A model generated the notes under the pieces. It ran no database searches, was not told the DNA's origin, and was given only the letters and a program-made list of their open reading frames with translations. Below are positions 25,196 through 33,438 of a DNA stretch of 64,000 bases, one piece after another; positions within the stretch are counted from its first letter, which is position 1; each line of letters opens with the position of its first letter. Where the stretch lies: assembly GCA_014055465.1 (NCBI GenBank), contig WIAF01000003.1, positions 248,001 through 312,000 on the forward strand, given 5' to 3'. The translations under genes and the position numbers were made by a program. The stretch is from Nitrospira sp. CR1.1. GTDB taxonomy: Bacteria; Nitrospirota; Nitrospiria; Nitrospirales; Nitrospiraceae.

Positions 25196-25684
25196 TCACT
25201 CCTTTTGTTCCGACCTGAGCGGGATGCAAGCCGCCACCGGTTTCATTCCTGAACTCTGTTCGAGCGCGGACCAACCGAGCGGCTCGACCCGCAGGGCTGC
25301 GGCCTCGATACTGACTCGCACCTGATCCTCCGGCTGGATCGGTCGGTGGACACAATCGGATACATTCGTACTGGTGAAGGTGAGCGGCTGCCCGACGATC
25401 TTCACGGTGACGACGATCTCACCGTTTTGGTATTGGCTGGAGAGCACACGGCCCGCCCATTCATTGCCGGAACACCATTGGTGTAGCCGGGGGGAGGCGA
25501 TTTTCACATCGGTACTCGCCACGGTCAGGCGAACCCGCTGACCGGGAGAAAGAGGCAGCCGCGGAAGCCCTATCATGGAGCATTCCACGGTGACACACGC
25601 TCCCCCATCGGTGCACAAATGAACGTTCCGGTCACTCCTGGTCCCACAGGAAAGCAGCGTGGCCGGCGTCTCATTCACAATCAT
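25196..25684 (-). CDS. Double TOBE-like domain protein, second paralog
   Basis: ATG at 25684 is used because AAGGT precedes it and the promoter at 25725-25753 would lie inside a longer reading. The 162-residue protein has two beta repeats, about 8-75 (VHLCTDGGACVTVECSMIGL, GQRVRLTVASTDVKI) and about 80-140 (NGEIVVTVKIVGQPLTFTST, EDQVRVSIEAAALRVEP). It is a paralog of the protein at 13749 and resembles the di-TOBE tail of ModC. Four or more cysteines are present, unlike the paralog. It is followed after 3 bp by the coiled-coil lipoprotein. An intracellular oxyanion-handling role is inferred. Confidence 0.6.
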   Translation of the reverse strand: MIVNETPATLLSCGTRSDRNVHLCTDGGACVTVECSMIGLPRLPLSPGQRVRLTVASTDVKIASPRLHQWCSGNEWAGRVLSSQYQNGEIVVTVKIVGQPLTFTSTNVSDCVHRPIQPEDQVRVSIEAAALRVEPLGWSALEQSSGMKPVAACIPLRSEQKE

Positions 25685-25724
25685 GGGAGTACCTTCAGCG
25701 CGAGGGCGATCGACATTCACTACG

Positions 25725-25753
25725 ACGATACATAATACATTTATAAATATCAA
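25725..25753 (-). promoter_or_regulatory. Promoter with ATTTATAAAT palindrome before the TOBE-like gene
   Basis: On the minus strand TTGATA (25748-25753), 17 bases, then TATCGT (25725-25730) preceded by TG. The spacer holds the palindrome ATTTATAAAT (25739-25748). The segment is nearly identical to the one upstream of the Crp/Fnr gene at 29438-29466. A start near 25718 leaves a 34-base leader, which fits the 25684 start codon. Confidence 0.6.
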
Positions 25754-25818
25754 GTATAGTGATATCCATCAATGGCTCTACCAAGCGCGGCCGAACATTC
25801 GGACCCGGCGCGAGACGT

Positions 25819-26262
25819 TCAACAATTCTTTTGTGCCTTCCTCCCCGCATCAAACGCCTGGATGAGTATGCGCGCTTGATGCGTGATCGCATCGACCAAC
25901 AGATCCAGCTTTCCGATGGCCAGAAATCGCAGATCCCTGGACGCATCCCTCAACGGTTTCGGTGCCCCGTAACTGGCAATACCTTTGGCGGCCCAATCTT
26001 CCTCCTGCGCATGGACGATATCTCTCACCAACAGGATCTGCCCGCCATTATGCGGGCCGAACCCGATCACCTTTGCCACGACGTGCGATTTGCCGTCGAC
26101 GACCGCCATGTGAGACGTGAGCGGGTCGTTCAGCAGCCACACCTCCAGATCCAAATCCATGGCGGCAAGTTTTCCCTCAACGCAATTCAGCACCTTGTGA
26201 CTCTCCTGGTTTCGCTCTGCCAGCTGTCCGACCAATGCGGACAAATCACCTAGACTCGACAT
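25819..26262 (-). CDS. Conserved-looking cytoplasmic protein of unknown function
   Basis: A 147-residue soluble protein, with no signal peptide and no recognised domain. A helical N-terminus (SALVGQLAERNQESHKVLNC) leads to strands (LEVWLLNDPLTSHMAVVDGK, VVAKVIGFGPHNGG) and a C-terminal helical part (LRFLAIGKLDLLVDAI). Codon use matches neighbours. It lies 35 bp after the binding-protein gene, in the same operon direction, so a part in metal or oxyanion handling is possible. The promoter at 25725 lies downstream of it. Confidence 0.6.
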   Translation of the reverse strand: MSSLGDLSALVGQLAERNQESHKVLNCVEGKLAAMDLDLEVWLLNDPLTSHMAVVDGKSHVVAKVIGFGPHNGGQILLVRDIVHAQEEDWAAKGIASYGAPKPLRDASRDLRFLAIGKLDLLVDAITHQARILIQAFDAGRKAQKNC

Positions 26263-26297
26263 CTTCCCCTCCCTCTCTTGATGGTGGCTCTCCCCGC

Positions 26298-27338
26298 TCA
26301 GGGCTCTGCACGCAACACGTTCTGTAACTCTTCATCGCTCAGACGAACCTGAAAGAAACGTTCGTAAAATTGTTTCATTTCCGCAATCAGGTCCAGCCCG
26401 GCAAAACCCGGGCCATACAACAGCTCCGCCGTCCAGACAACCATGAGCGGCTGCTCCGCGGTCCGGTATCCCCATGGATGCACTCCGACCGGAATTGAGT
26501 AGATCCGTTTCGCCTCGACTGCTTTGACCCTCTTCAACCGCTGATCGGCATACACCTGCGACACCTCGCCGGGATCGTTCACGATCATCACGTCAGGATT
26601 CCACTGCACCACGTGCTCGATCGAGAAATCGAATTGCTCCGCGAGGCGGCCGTCTCCCGTGACACTGACTCCTCCCGCCTGCCTGATCCACCAATCTCCG
26701 ATCAGGTGGGGACTTCGCAGGCTCTTGAAGTGAGAAAACAACACGCGCGGGCGTTCCGCTACGGGCCGATCAGCCACCGCCGCTTCGACTCGCGCAATGA
26801 TCTGATCGAACCACCCCACATATGCCTCCGCTCGATCTTCCGTCTCGAAGACCTGCCCCAACAAGCGCATGAGCGGCCGCACGTCACTCTGTTCCCGCCA
26901 GGCCAGGAACATGACCGTGAAGCCTTTCCGTTCCAAGAGATTGAGCAGCATCCTGTCCATGACGAAGACAATTTGGGGCTTGAGCGCAAGCAGCCGTTCG
27001 ATGTCCGGCTCGCCTCCCGGGCCCTGAGTGGCCGGTTGCTGTGCGACGTGCGGCGCGATCCGCCGATGAAATGCGTACCGCTTGCCCTGCGCGAACAACG
27101 GCATGCCGTTGACGATCGTCTCGGCCTTGCCCATCGTGAAAATAAAACTGTGTATCACGGGGACCGATCCGACCGCCGCGACCCGCTCAACGTGCGCGGG
27201 AATCACGACCGTCCGGCCCGCCATGTCGGTCACGGTGCGCGCCGGCGGTTCTGCCCAAACGATCACCGGCATCACGACCAACCACACAATCAGGGTCAGG
27301 TGGTTGAGTACCCGCCGGCCTGTATCGTACCCTCTCAT
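26298..27338 (-). CDS. MolA/FecB-type periplasmic binding protein
   Basis: A 346-residue binding protein of the cluster A, helical-hinge type that serves type II importers. Signal peptide to about IVWA (residue 29), then the typical TVTDMAGRTVVIPAHVERVA opening and a C-terminal region with VGVHPWGYRTAEQPLMVVWT. It should deliver substrate to the FecCD/MolB permease at 22347. In Haemophilus the MolA protein of this class binds molybdate and tungstate directly. Siderophore or cobalamin remain alternatives. Confidence 0.87.
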   Translation of the reverse strand: MRGYDTGRRVLNHLTLIVWLVVMPVIVWAEPPARTVTDMAGRTVVIPAHVERVAAVGSVPVIHSFIFTMGKAETIVNGMPLFAQGKRYAFHRRIAPHVAQQPATQGPGGEPDIERLLALKPQIVFVMDRMLLNLLERKGFTVMFLAWREQSDVRPLMRLLGQVFETEDRAEAYVGWFDQIIARVEAAVADRPVAERPRVLFSHFKSLRSPHLIGDWWIRQAGGVSVTGDGRLAEQFDFSIEHVVQWNPDVMIVNDPGEVSQVYADQRLKRVKAVEAKRIYSIPVGVHPWGYRTAEQPLMVVWTAELLYGPGFAGLDLIAEMKQFYERFFQVRLSDEELQNVLRAEP

Positions 27339-27376
27339 CGACCTGACCCTCCCTTCGACTTAGCTATCTTCAGCCA

Positions 27377-27392
27377 AGGAGCGGGCGCTCCT
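27377..27392. terminator. Short GC hairpin between LLM and binding-protein genes
   Basis: AGGAGC (27377-27382) and GCTCCT (27387-27392) form a perfect 6-bp stem with a 4-base loop in the 105-bp gap. It could end or slow transcription from the LLM gene. No U-run is seen, so support is weak. Confidence 0.3.
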
Positions 27393-27443
27393 GCCGTGCA
27401 CGTACTTCCAGACCCATATCGCATACTTCGGTGGCTTTAAGGG

Positions 27444-28448
27444 CTAGCCGTCGATATCACCAGCCTGAGCAATATGGGGCAAGACTTCATCGGAGAATAA
27501 CCGCAAGGAACGCCCCAGGAGAGCCGGCGGCAGATACCCGAAGAATCCCATCAGACAATTCACGTGCCGGCTTCCGGTCAAATGACCGAGTTCGAGCAGA
27601 CGTTCACGACAGGTGGCGGGGCCACCGGCAATGACCATCTCCCGATAAAACCGTTCGACCTCCAGCTCACCCTCCGTCATCGTCCCAGGCCTCGCCGGAA
27701 TGCCGGCTTTTCGCAATCGATCCGTCAAAAGCTGGATCACGGGCAGAAGCTCCCGTCTGGCGTCTTCGTCATTGCCGCCGACATACACAAAACGTCCGAT
27801 CGGCGCATGGCGGACGTTGCCGCCCTCCTTTTCGAATGCTCGAACGACGCGGATGATGTTGGACAGGGACTGAATCCCATGCTGAATCAGACGGTGGCCC
27901 TCACGCGCCGCCCATCCGGCAGTCTCTTCATTGTAGGTGCCGATGTAGATGGGCGGAGTGGGTTGCTGAACCGGTTTGGGCTGCACATTGAATGAACCGC
28001 CATTCATGCGAATGTCTCCGGGCGCCCAGCATTGCAACATGGTCGCGAGATCCCGCTGAAAATCCGCTCGCCCTGTCTCCGGATTTACTCCGAACGCCGT
28101 CGAGTAGTCTCGATTGCCCCCTCGCGACACGCCGACATTGATCCGTCCTCCGCTCATCACATCCAGCGTGGCGATTTCCTCTGCGAGCCGGATGGGGTTG
28201 TGAAGAGGGAGCAACAGAACGGAAAATCCAATACGAATGTGCTGAGTATGCGCCGCAAGTTGAGCCGCTGCGATGAGAGGCGATAAGCAGAGCCGTCCCC
28301 GACCGTCCCGGGGACGTTGAAAATGCTCCTCATTCAGCCAGAGCGACTCGAACCCCGCCGTTTCGGCCATCTTCGCGAATACCGGCCACTGCGTCGGCAG
28401 AAGCGATTCGAAACCGGCCCCGCATCCCGAAAGGCCAAATTGCATCAT
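27444..28448 (-). CDS. LLM-class flavin-dependent oxidoreductase
   Basis: From the ATG at 28448 (GGGGGG just upstream) this is a 334-residue luciferase-like TIM-barrel monooxygenase. Features include FESLWLNEEHFQRP near residue 35, HIRIGFSVLLLPLHNPIRLA near 70-90 and LDVMSGGRINVGVSRGG near 97-113, the FMN-binding core of the group. It would need a reduced-flavin partner; none is nearby. It lies between the Crp/Fnr gene and the binding-protein gene on the same strand. Its substrate is unknown; LLM enzymes in ABC operons often degrade sulfonates or chelators. Confidence 0.88.
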   Translation of the reverse strand: MMQFGLSGCGAGFESLLPTQWPVFAKMAETAGFESLWLNEEHFQRPRDGRGRLCLSPLIAAAQLAAHTQHIRIGFSVLLLPLHNPIRLAEEIATLDVMSGGRINVGVSRGGNRDYSTAFGVNPETGRADFQRDLATMLQCWAPGDIRMNGGSFNVQPKPVQQPTPPIYIGTYNEETAGWAAREGHRLIQHGIQSLSNIIRVVRAFEKEGGNVRHAPIGRFVYVGGNDEDARRELLPVIQLLTDRLRKAGIPARPGTMTEGELEVERFYREMVIAGGPATCRERLLELGHLTGSRHVNCLMGFFGYLPPALLGRSLRLFSDEVLPHIAQAGDIDG

Positions 28449-28615
28449 GTCCCCCCCTGTGAAAATGCGCCTCAGCACAACAAGGGTGAGACTACCTGGC
28501 CTTCGTCCGGGACTCCTTGATCAAGGAGTCAGCGCGCGCTGACGCGCATCAAGTCATTGGGTGGGCCTTAAGACCTACGAGAACGCTGCGGAACGCCGGC
28601 TCGCCTTGTTCCCGC

Positions 28616-29380
28616 CTAGAGCAGCACCGGTTCCGCGTCGACGAACGGCTCCCGGACATCCGATGTGCGACCTCTGGCGAGACGGGTGAGTCGAGGAAGA
28701 TTAATCAAGGTGATCAGACGGCCTTGGGTCAACAGAAGTTTCTCCGACTGAAAGGCGCTCAGCAGACGGGCCAGCGTCTCGGGTGTGATCCCAGTCATTT
28801 CGGCGATTTCTTCCCGTTTGAGGCTCATGCCTATTTGAATGCCACCCTCCCCGCGCAACCCAAATCGCCGGCCCAACTCCAGCAATGTGGCAGCCAACCG
28901 CTCCCGCGCATTCTTGAAGGTGAACGCGTCGAGTTGCGCGAGATTGGATCGCACCTCGCGGCTGAGCAACTCGATGAGTTTGAGCGCCAATGTGTTGTCG
29001 CGCCGAATCAGGTCGAGATACGCGCTCCTCTCGATCAGGCAAATCTTGCACGACTCGAGCGTCTCGCACGTTGTCTGGTGGACGGAGTTTTGCGCGAAGG
29101 CGTGTTTTTCGATGATCTCCCCCGCCTCGAGGATTCGCACGATCAGGCGTTGTCCTCGATAGGAGGAACGGGTCAGTTTCACCTTGCCCGCGCACAGCAT
29201 ATACAGACCGATACTGAGATGGCCCTCGTAAAAAACGACCTGATTGGACTTATAGGAGAGCGGAATTCTGATGCGGTGGAAGGCCTCGAGCTGACCTCCG
29301 CCTAAGTCGAAGATCCCCCCGTCACCGTATGGTTTCTGCGCTGTACAGCAAGGTGAAATGTGGTCGACTGGTCGGTTCAT
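28616..29380 (-). CDS. Crp/Fnr family transcription regulator
   Basis: A 254-residue regulator. Residues about 35-150 form the cyclic-nucleotide-type beta roll (LYMLCAGKVKLTRSSYRGQR), followed by the dimer helix and a winged helix with SLKREEIAEMTGITPETLARLL; the ETLAR stretch matches the ExxSR recognition helix of FNR with Ala for Ser. No FNR iron-sulfur cysteine set is visible. GGAG seven bases before the ATG. Divergent from the second porin module and possibly self-regulated through the palindrome upstream. Confidence 0.88.
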   Translation of the reverse strand: MNRPVDHISPCCTAQKPYGDGGIFDLGGGQLEAFHRIRIPLSYKSNQVVFYEGHLSIGLYMLCAGKVKLTRSSYRGQRLIVRILEAGEIIEKHAFAQNSVHQTTCETLESCKICLIERSAYLDLIRRDNTLALKLIELLSREVRSNLAQLDAFTFKNARERLAATLLELGRRFGLRGEGGIQIGMSLKREEIAEMTGITPETLARLLSAFQSEKLLLTQGRLITLINLPRLTRLARGRTSDVREPFVDAEPVLL

Positions 29381-29437
29381 GATGCGTCTCCATCTGCCAA
29401 GAAATCATGATACTTCGCTGATTGGCGCACAGTGGAA

Positions 29438-29466
29438 ACGTATCACAATAGATTTATAAATTTCAA
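29438..29466 (-). promoter_or_regulatory. Promoter/operator of the Crp/Fnr gene
   Basis: On the minus strand TTGAAA (29461-29466), 17-base spacer with palindrome ATTTATAAAT (29452-29461), then ATACGT (29438-29443) preceded by TG. A start near 29431 gives about a 50-base leader. The block aligns with 25725-25753 at most positions. Confidence 0.55.
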
Positions 29467-29524
29467 ATATACGTGACATGCAAGAGCCATGTGACCAGAG
29501 CCAAGTGGCGGGATCAGTATAATG

Positions 29525-29554
29525 TTGACAAACTTATTAAAGTTCATGTAATTA
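29525..29554 (+). promoter_or_regulatory. Promoter of the second porin module
   Basis: TTGACA (29525-29530) with an AT-rich spacer containing AACTTATTAAAG and a weak -10 (TAATTA, 29549-29554). A leader of about 95 bases would precede the porin ATG. The AACTTATTAAA part also occurs, on the minus strand, upstream of the lipoprotein gene at 6981-7682 (around 7722-7733). Confidence 0.45.
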
Positions 29555-29656
29555 ATACCTCATCGGATTACAGATATTTTATTTCGCACGCAAGAATGCG
29601 TCCTTACGACTTCCCACTTCACCTGTAGCGCTTAACCTCAGATGAGGAGACCTTCT

Positions 29657-31297
29657 ATGCAGCGACGAGCAATTTGGAGTGCCGGTCTCCTGGCCGGCTT
29701 ATTGGTAGGCCTCTCCTCGGTACCGGCCCCGGCAGTCGAGGAAGGCCAGTTTATCAAGAAGGACGGGAAATGGGAGTATTACTCGGGCGAGGACCCCGGC
29801 CTCAAATATCTCCTCCTCAAAGGCATCATCACGCAGGACGAATATGACCGAGGCCTGAAGGTCATTGAAAAGCGTGAGCAGGTGTCAAAGCCGAATTACA
29901 CCATCGACGTCAACAACGGCCTGAACTTCCGCGTGGGAGACAAATTCTTTCTCAAGCTGCGGCTTCTCACCCAGGTTCGGTACACCCACAACGCCTACAA
30001 TAGTGCATGGGGGACCGTCGGCGACTCACGGAATCCGGAAATTCTTGGAGGACAGGTCGAGTATCGCGCAATCCGGAAGCAAAGTGACTCCAATCAATTC
30101 AGCGTGCCCCGTGTCCGGCTTCAATTCCTGGGTTATGCCTTCGATCCTGATTTTCGCTACAACATTTCCTTGGCGTTTGATCAGACAACCTGGAATCAGG
30201 AGGGTGGCAGCGGAAGGGCCGGCCTCCTCGATGCCTACGTGTCCTCATGGCACATCCCCTGGCTTACGATTCAGGCCGGCCAACAGAGGGTCTGGTTCAA
30301 CCGCGCGACTATCAGTTCGATGGCCACCTCAACCTTCGCGGACAATCTGATCGTCCAAAACGCCTTCGCGGCCAACCAGCAAAACAGCCGCGACGTGGGT
30401 GTCAGCATTTCCAGCGATGAGGATCAGTACAGATTCAATTACGCCTTCGGCATTTGGGGCGGAGTGGGAGCCAATCTCGCACGGGAGGGCACCTCCGTCA
30501 GTCAGAATGTCCTGCCCCAAACCGGCACACCGGGCGCACCGGGAGCCGCGACCACGCGCACCTACAATTACGATACGCGTTTCATGACCGGGGAAATGAT
30601 GTACACAGCCCGGCTGTTGTACAAAATCGCGGGCAATCCGGGCTATGGCCAGGGCGATATTTTGAACTCCCGGACCCTGCAATCGGCCATCGCGTTCGGC
30701 TACGCCTATAATCCGGCCCAAAACTATCTCAGTTCGATCCGCTCGGACATTGTCGATCGAGCCTACCGGCAGGCTGTCACCAAAGCCTACAACGGCCGGC
30801 TCCTGGCCGGCGGCATCTGGGATTTTCAGACGTATGAAGCCGACTTCATCGCCAAATATCAGGGATGGTCGTTTCAGGCGGAAGGGTATTATCGTCACCA
30901 GCGGCTCCGCAGCGCCAATAGCGGAACCAGCGCGTTTGACTTGAATACGATCCCGGCGGCGCAATTCCTAGGCCCTCCAGTCAACCTGGGACAGGCCTAC
31001 GGATGGTATGCGCAAGTGGGGAAATACATTATCCCGCGCAAACTCGAACTGGCGGTCCGGTATGGATTCATGGATCCTTCCACCCAACAGGTGAATGATC
31101 TGCTCAAAGAATTCGGCGCCGCGATCAACTACAGTTTCGACGGCACGTACAATAACCGGCTCGTGATTGATTACTCCAATATCACGATGGGCAGCGGCGG
31201 ACGAGCGCCGGATCGGTTCCCCTTTGAGAGTGAGCCAGGATTCGGCCGCGATCTCGTCGAGAACCGGATCAATGTGCAGTACCAATTCTATTTCTAA
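29657..31297 (+). CDS. Phosphate-selective porin O/P-like outer-membrane porin, copy 2
   Basis: ATG at 29657 has GAGGAG seven bases upstream and gives 546 residues; the ATG at 29642 lacks a site. Signal peptide ends near VPAPAVA. An N-terminal segment KKDGKWEYYSGEDPGLK and KGIITQDEYDRGLKVIEK parallels copy 1 (KNGKYEFVESMDPATK, GIITAEEYAEVLKES). The barrel ends NVQYQFYF with terminal Phe. This OprO/P-like porin probably favours anions. It begins a rightward operon with a ModA-like protein and a lipoprotein. Confidence 0.83.
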   Translation: MQRRAIWSAGLLAGLLVGLSSVPAPAVEEGQFIKKDGKWEYYSGEDPGLKYLLLKGIITQDEYDRGLKVIEKREQVSKPNYTIDVNNGLNFRVGDKFFLKLRLLTQVRYTHNAYNSAWGTVGDSRNPEILGGQVEYRAIRKQSDSNQFSVPRVRLQFLGYAFDPDFRYNISLAFDQTTWNQEGGSGRAGLLDAYVSSWHIPWLTIQAGQQRVWFNRATISSMATSTFADNLIVQNAFAANQQNSRDVGVSISSDEDQYRFNYAFGIWGGVGANLAREGTSVSQNVLPQTGTPGAPGAATTRTYNYDTRFMTGEMMYTARLLYKIAGNPGYGQGDILNSRTLQSAIAFGYAYNPAQNYLSSIRSDIVDRAYRQAVTKAYNGRLLAGGIWDFQTYEADFIAKYQGWSFQAEGYYRHQRLRSANSGTSAFDLNTIPAAQFLGPPVNLGQAYGWYAQVGKYIIPRKLELAVRYGFMDPSTQQVNDLLKEFGAAINYSFDGTYNNRLVIDYSNITMGSGGRAPDRFPFESEPGFGRDLVENRINVQYQFYF

Positions 31298-31336
31298 ACC
31301 GGGCACGCAGGTCGTCGCACCAACGTGGAGGACAGC

Positions 31337-32161
31337 ATGAGAGCAGCATTTCGTATCAGAGGAATCATCGCCGCGGTCAGCCTACTGCTCGGCCTAGCCT
31401 GGAACATCCAGCCGGCCCAGGCGCAAGCGGACATCATTACCATCGCCGCCGCCAACAGCCTGAAAGACGCTCTTCGCAAGGTGCTTCCGCTGTTCGAGGC
31501 GGACCACCGGAACATCAACGTGCGGGTAATTTACGGTCCATCCCAAACACTCCGCGGCCAGATCGAACAGGGCGCGCCGGTTGACATCTTTCTGCCGTCG
31601 CTTTTTGAAGAAATCGACCAGCTAGAGGCCAAGGGGCTGATCATTCAAGGAACCAAACGCGCCTTTGCGGCCACCTCGCTGGTCCTGATCACGGGGACGA
31701 CCCTTCCCGCCCCCATCAGCTCGATTCAAGATCTGCAAACCACCCCGATTCGCCGCATTGCGGTCGGCGACCCCAAGACCTCCTCGGTCGGGAAAGTCGC
31801 CGCGCAGTTTTTGAAATACAGCAACCTGGAACCCAAGCTGAAATCGCAGTACATCCTCGGCGAACACTCGCGGGCCGTCCTCGATCTGGTGGCCAAGGGC
31901 GAGGCCGAAATCGGCGTGGTCTATCGCACCGATGCGATATCCAATTCAGGCGTCCGCATCCTTGATACCGCACCAGTCGGCTCCCACACCCCGGTACGGT
32001 ACGGCGTCGCCGCCGCATGGACGGCACAGAACATTTCTGCAGCCGGTGACTTCATTGAGTTTCTACTGAGCCCCACGATCCAGACCCTGTTGCAGGAATT
32101 CGGATTCGACCGCGTGTCTCCCGAAGTCGGATTCGCACAACGAGAAGAGGTGAAACCATGA
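31337..32161 (+). CDS. ModA-like periplasmic substrate-binding protein, orphan copy 2
   Basis: ATG at 31337 follows GGAGGACAGC. The 274-residue protein has a signal peptide (to AQA) and the mature ModA opening IITIAAANSLKDALRKVLPL. Family segments YGPSQTLRGQIEQGAPVDIF, GDPKTSSVGKVA and GEAEIGVVYRTDAI are kept. It ends in ATGA overlap with the lipoprotein gene. No permease or ATPase gene belongs to this unit; it might share ModBC or the second modB copy. Ligand unproved. Confidence 0.85.
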   Translation: MRAAFRIRGIIAAVSLLLGLAWNIQPAQAQADIITIAAANSLKDALRKVLPLFEADHRNINVRVIYGPSQTLRGQIEQGAPVDIFLPSLFEEIDQLEAKGLIIQGTKRAFAATSLVLITGTTLPAPISSIQDLQTTPIRRIAVGDPKTSSVGKVAAQFLKYSNLEPKLKSQYILGEHSRAVLDLVAKGEAEIGVVYRTDAISNSGVRILDTAPVGSHTPVRYGVAAAWTAQNISAAGDFIEFLLSPTIQTLLQEFGFDRVSPEVGFAQREEVKP

Positions 32162-32892
32162 TTACCATCAGCCGTCTACAGCAGCGAATGTTGTCCCGTC
32201 GCGGCAGTCTGATCCTCGCCTTCATCGGTGTGGTCGTCGCGGCCGGTTGCGCAGCACAATCCCCGACGCCGCCCAAGATGATCTATCAGTCGGGATTGAA
32301 TCAGGTCCGGATCGAGAAAGATCCCGCATCAACGACGAACGCCCACCCGGCCTCGCTGACCGCAACGGAAGTCGGCACGTTGTTACGGGGTGTACGAGTC
32401 TGGGAACGACGCAACGCTCTGCATCGTCTCTTCGTCGGGCAGGCCGGCAAAACCAGGGCCTTCCGTGACGGGGAAATTGCGAACCTGGCGCCGGCGCTGG
32501 CGAAAGCCTTGTCACAGGCATCTCCCTCTGACCGTGTGTACTACCATCTCAGCCATGCGACTGAACATGGCGAAGAAGAGACCAGCACGGGCTGGTTGTC
32601 GGTGCAGGATACGACCCTGCATCTGGCCTTGCGCGAAGCTCACGATCGGCATGGACCCGGGCCTGATATCAGCAAGTATGACCGGCAGATGCCGAATGTC
32701 CCCGAACGGTCTCCGGCATTCGACGCCACGTTTGAGCCGGAAGAGTTCCTGGTGAAGGTCGTATCAGGCGGGGGACTGTTCGCGCCGGATCAACAGGAAG
32801 AACTCCTCATTCGGTACAAGGACGCGCTCTTGGCCATGCCGGCGCAACCAGGACTGGAGCGAGACAACAAACCAGTGCCGGAACAGCACTGA
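32158..32892 (+). CDS. Outer-membrane-type lipoprotein of the porin/ModA module, copy 2
   Basis: A 244-residue lipoprotein whose ATG overlaps the stop of the ModA-like gene. Signal peptide with lipobox VAAGC (Cys about 30). The mature chain carries HPASLTATEVGTLLRGVRV, FRDGEIANLAPAL and LSVQDTTLHLALREAH, matching the lipoprotein at 6981 in order and spacing. No named family. It probably acts with the porin and binding protein. Confidence 0.77.
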   Translation: MITISRLQQRMLSRRGSLILAFIGVVVAAGCAAQSPTPPKMIYQSGLNQVRIEKDPASTTNAHPASLTATEVGTLLRGVRVWERRNALHRLFVGQAGKTRAFRDGEIANLAPALAKALSQASPSDRVYYHLSHATEHGEEETSTGWLSVQDTTLHLALREAHDRHGPGPDISKYDRQMPNVPERSPAFDATFEPEEFLVKVVSGGGLFAPDQQEELLIRYKDALLAMPAQPGLERDNKPVPEQH

Positions 32893-33438
32893 GCGGCCGA
32901 GAAGAAGAAAACAACCATGGCAATCCCGGTTGTCGGCGGTAAACTGGGTCGATGGAATGAACGAGCGGGCACAGGCCGGCGGCCACGGATGCGTCGAACA
33001 TTGGAGCGGGCGCAAGACGCGTGACCCGGTGAAGGCCATTCCCGGGAAGACGACGGCCGTCGGGATGATCCTCGATCGAGTCAACCACACGCTGGCCCGG
33101 AAGATGCGTGCCGAGGCCAACAAGCCAGGCCTTCCGCCTTCTTTCAGAAACAGGACCGCATTATCCGGGGAACCGCCAACCGGCCGCTGGATTTATGAAA
33201 AATCGCATCATCCCCCGGCTTCGCGAACCAATGGAATCAGCGAACAGAAGAACCCATGCAGATTCGAGGTTCGTTCGCCACACTCTTTAGCCCTCGGGAG
33301 CCTGGACCAGAGCTGTCAAGTGAACGGGACGCGACAGGTGATTTAACCGACAAACAGAATCGATGCGCCTCTCCGCCAGGGCGCTTACTGGCACCAGGCT
33401 GACCACTGTGGTACCGTAGGCGTTCACACGAGGCCCGC
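32893..33438. other. Intergenic region, no gene supported
   Basis: About 545 bases between the lipoprotein module and the histidine kinase gene. A 138-codon frame (32930-33346) lacks a ribosome-binding site and looks non-coding, although a short piece around 33050-33130 (ILDRVNHTLARKMRAEANK) has protein-like composition and might be a gene remnant. I see no RNA gene. Confidence 0.45.

Noticed and set aside
32930-33346. 138-codon open frame between the lipoprotein and the histidine kinase
   Set aside because: No ribosome-binding site, biased composition and no domain; only a short piece looks protein-like, so I recorded it as possible remnant.
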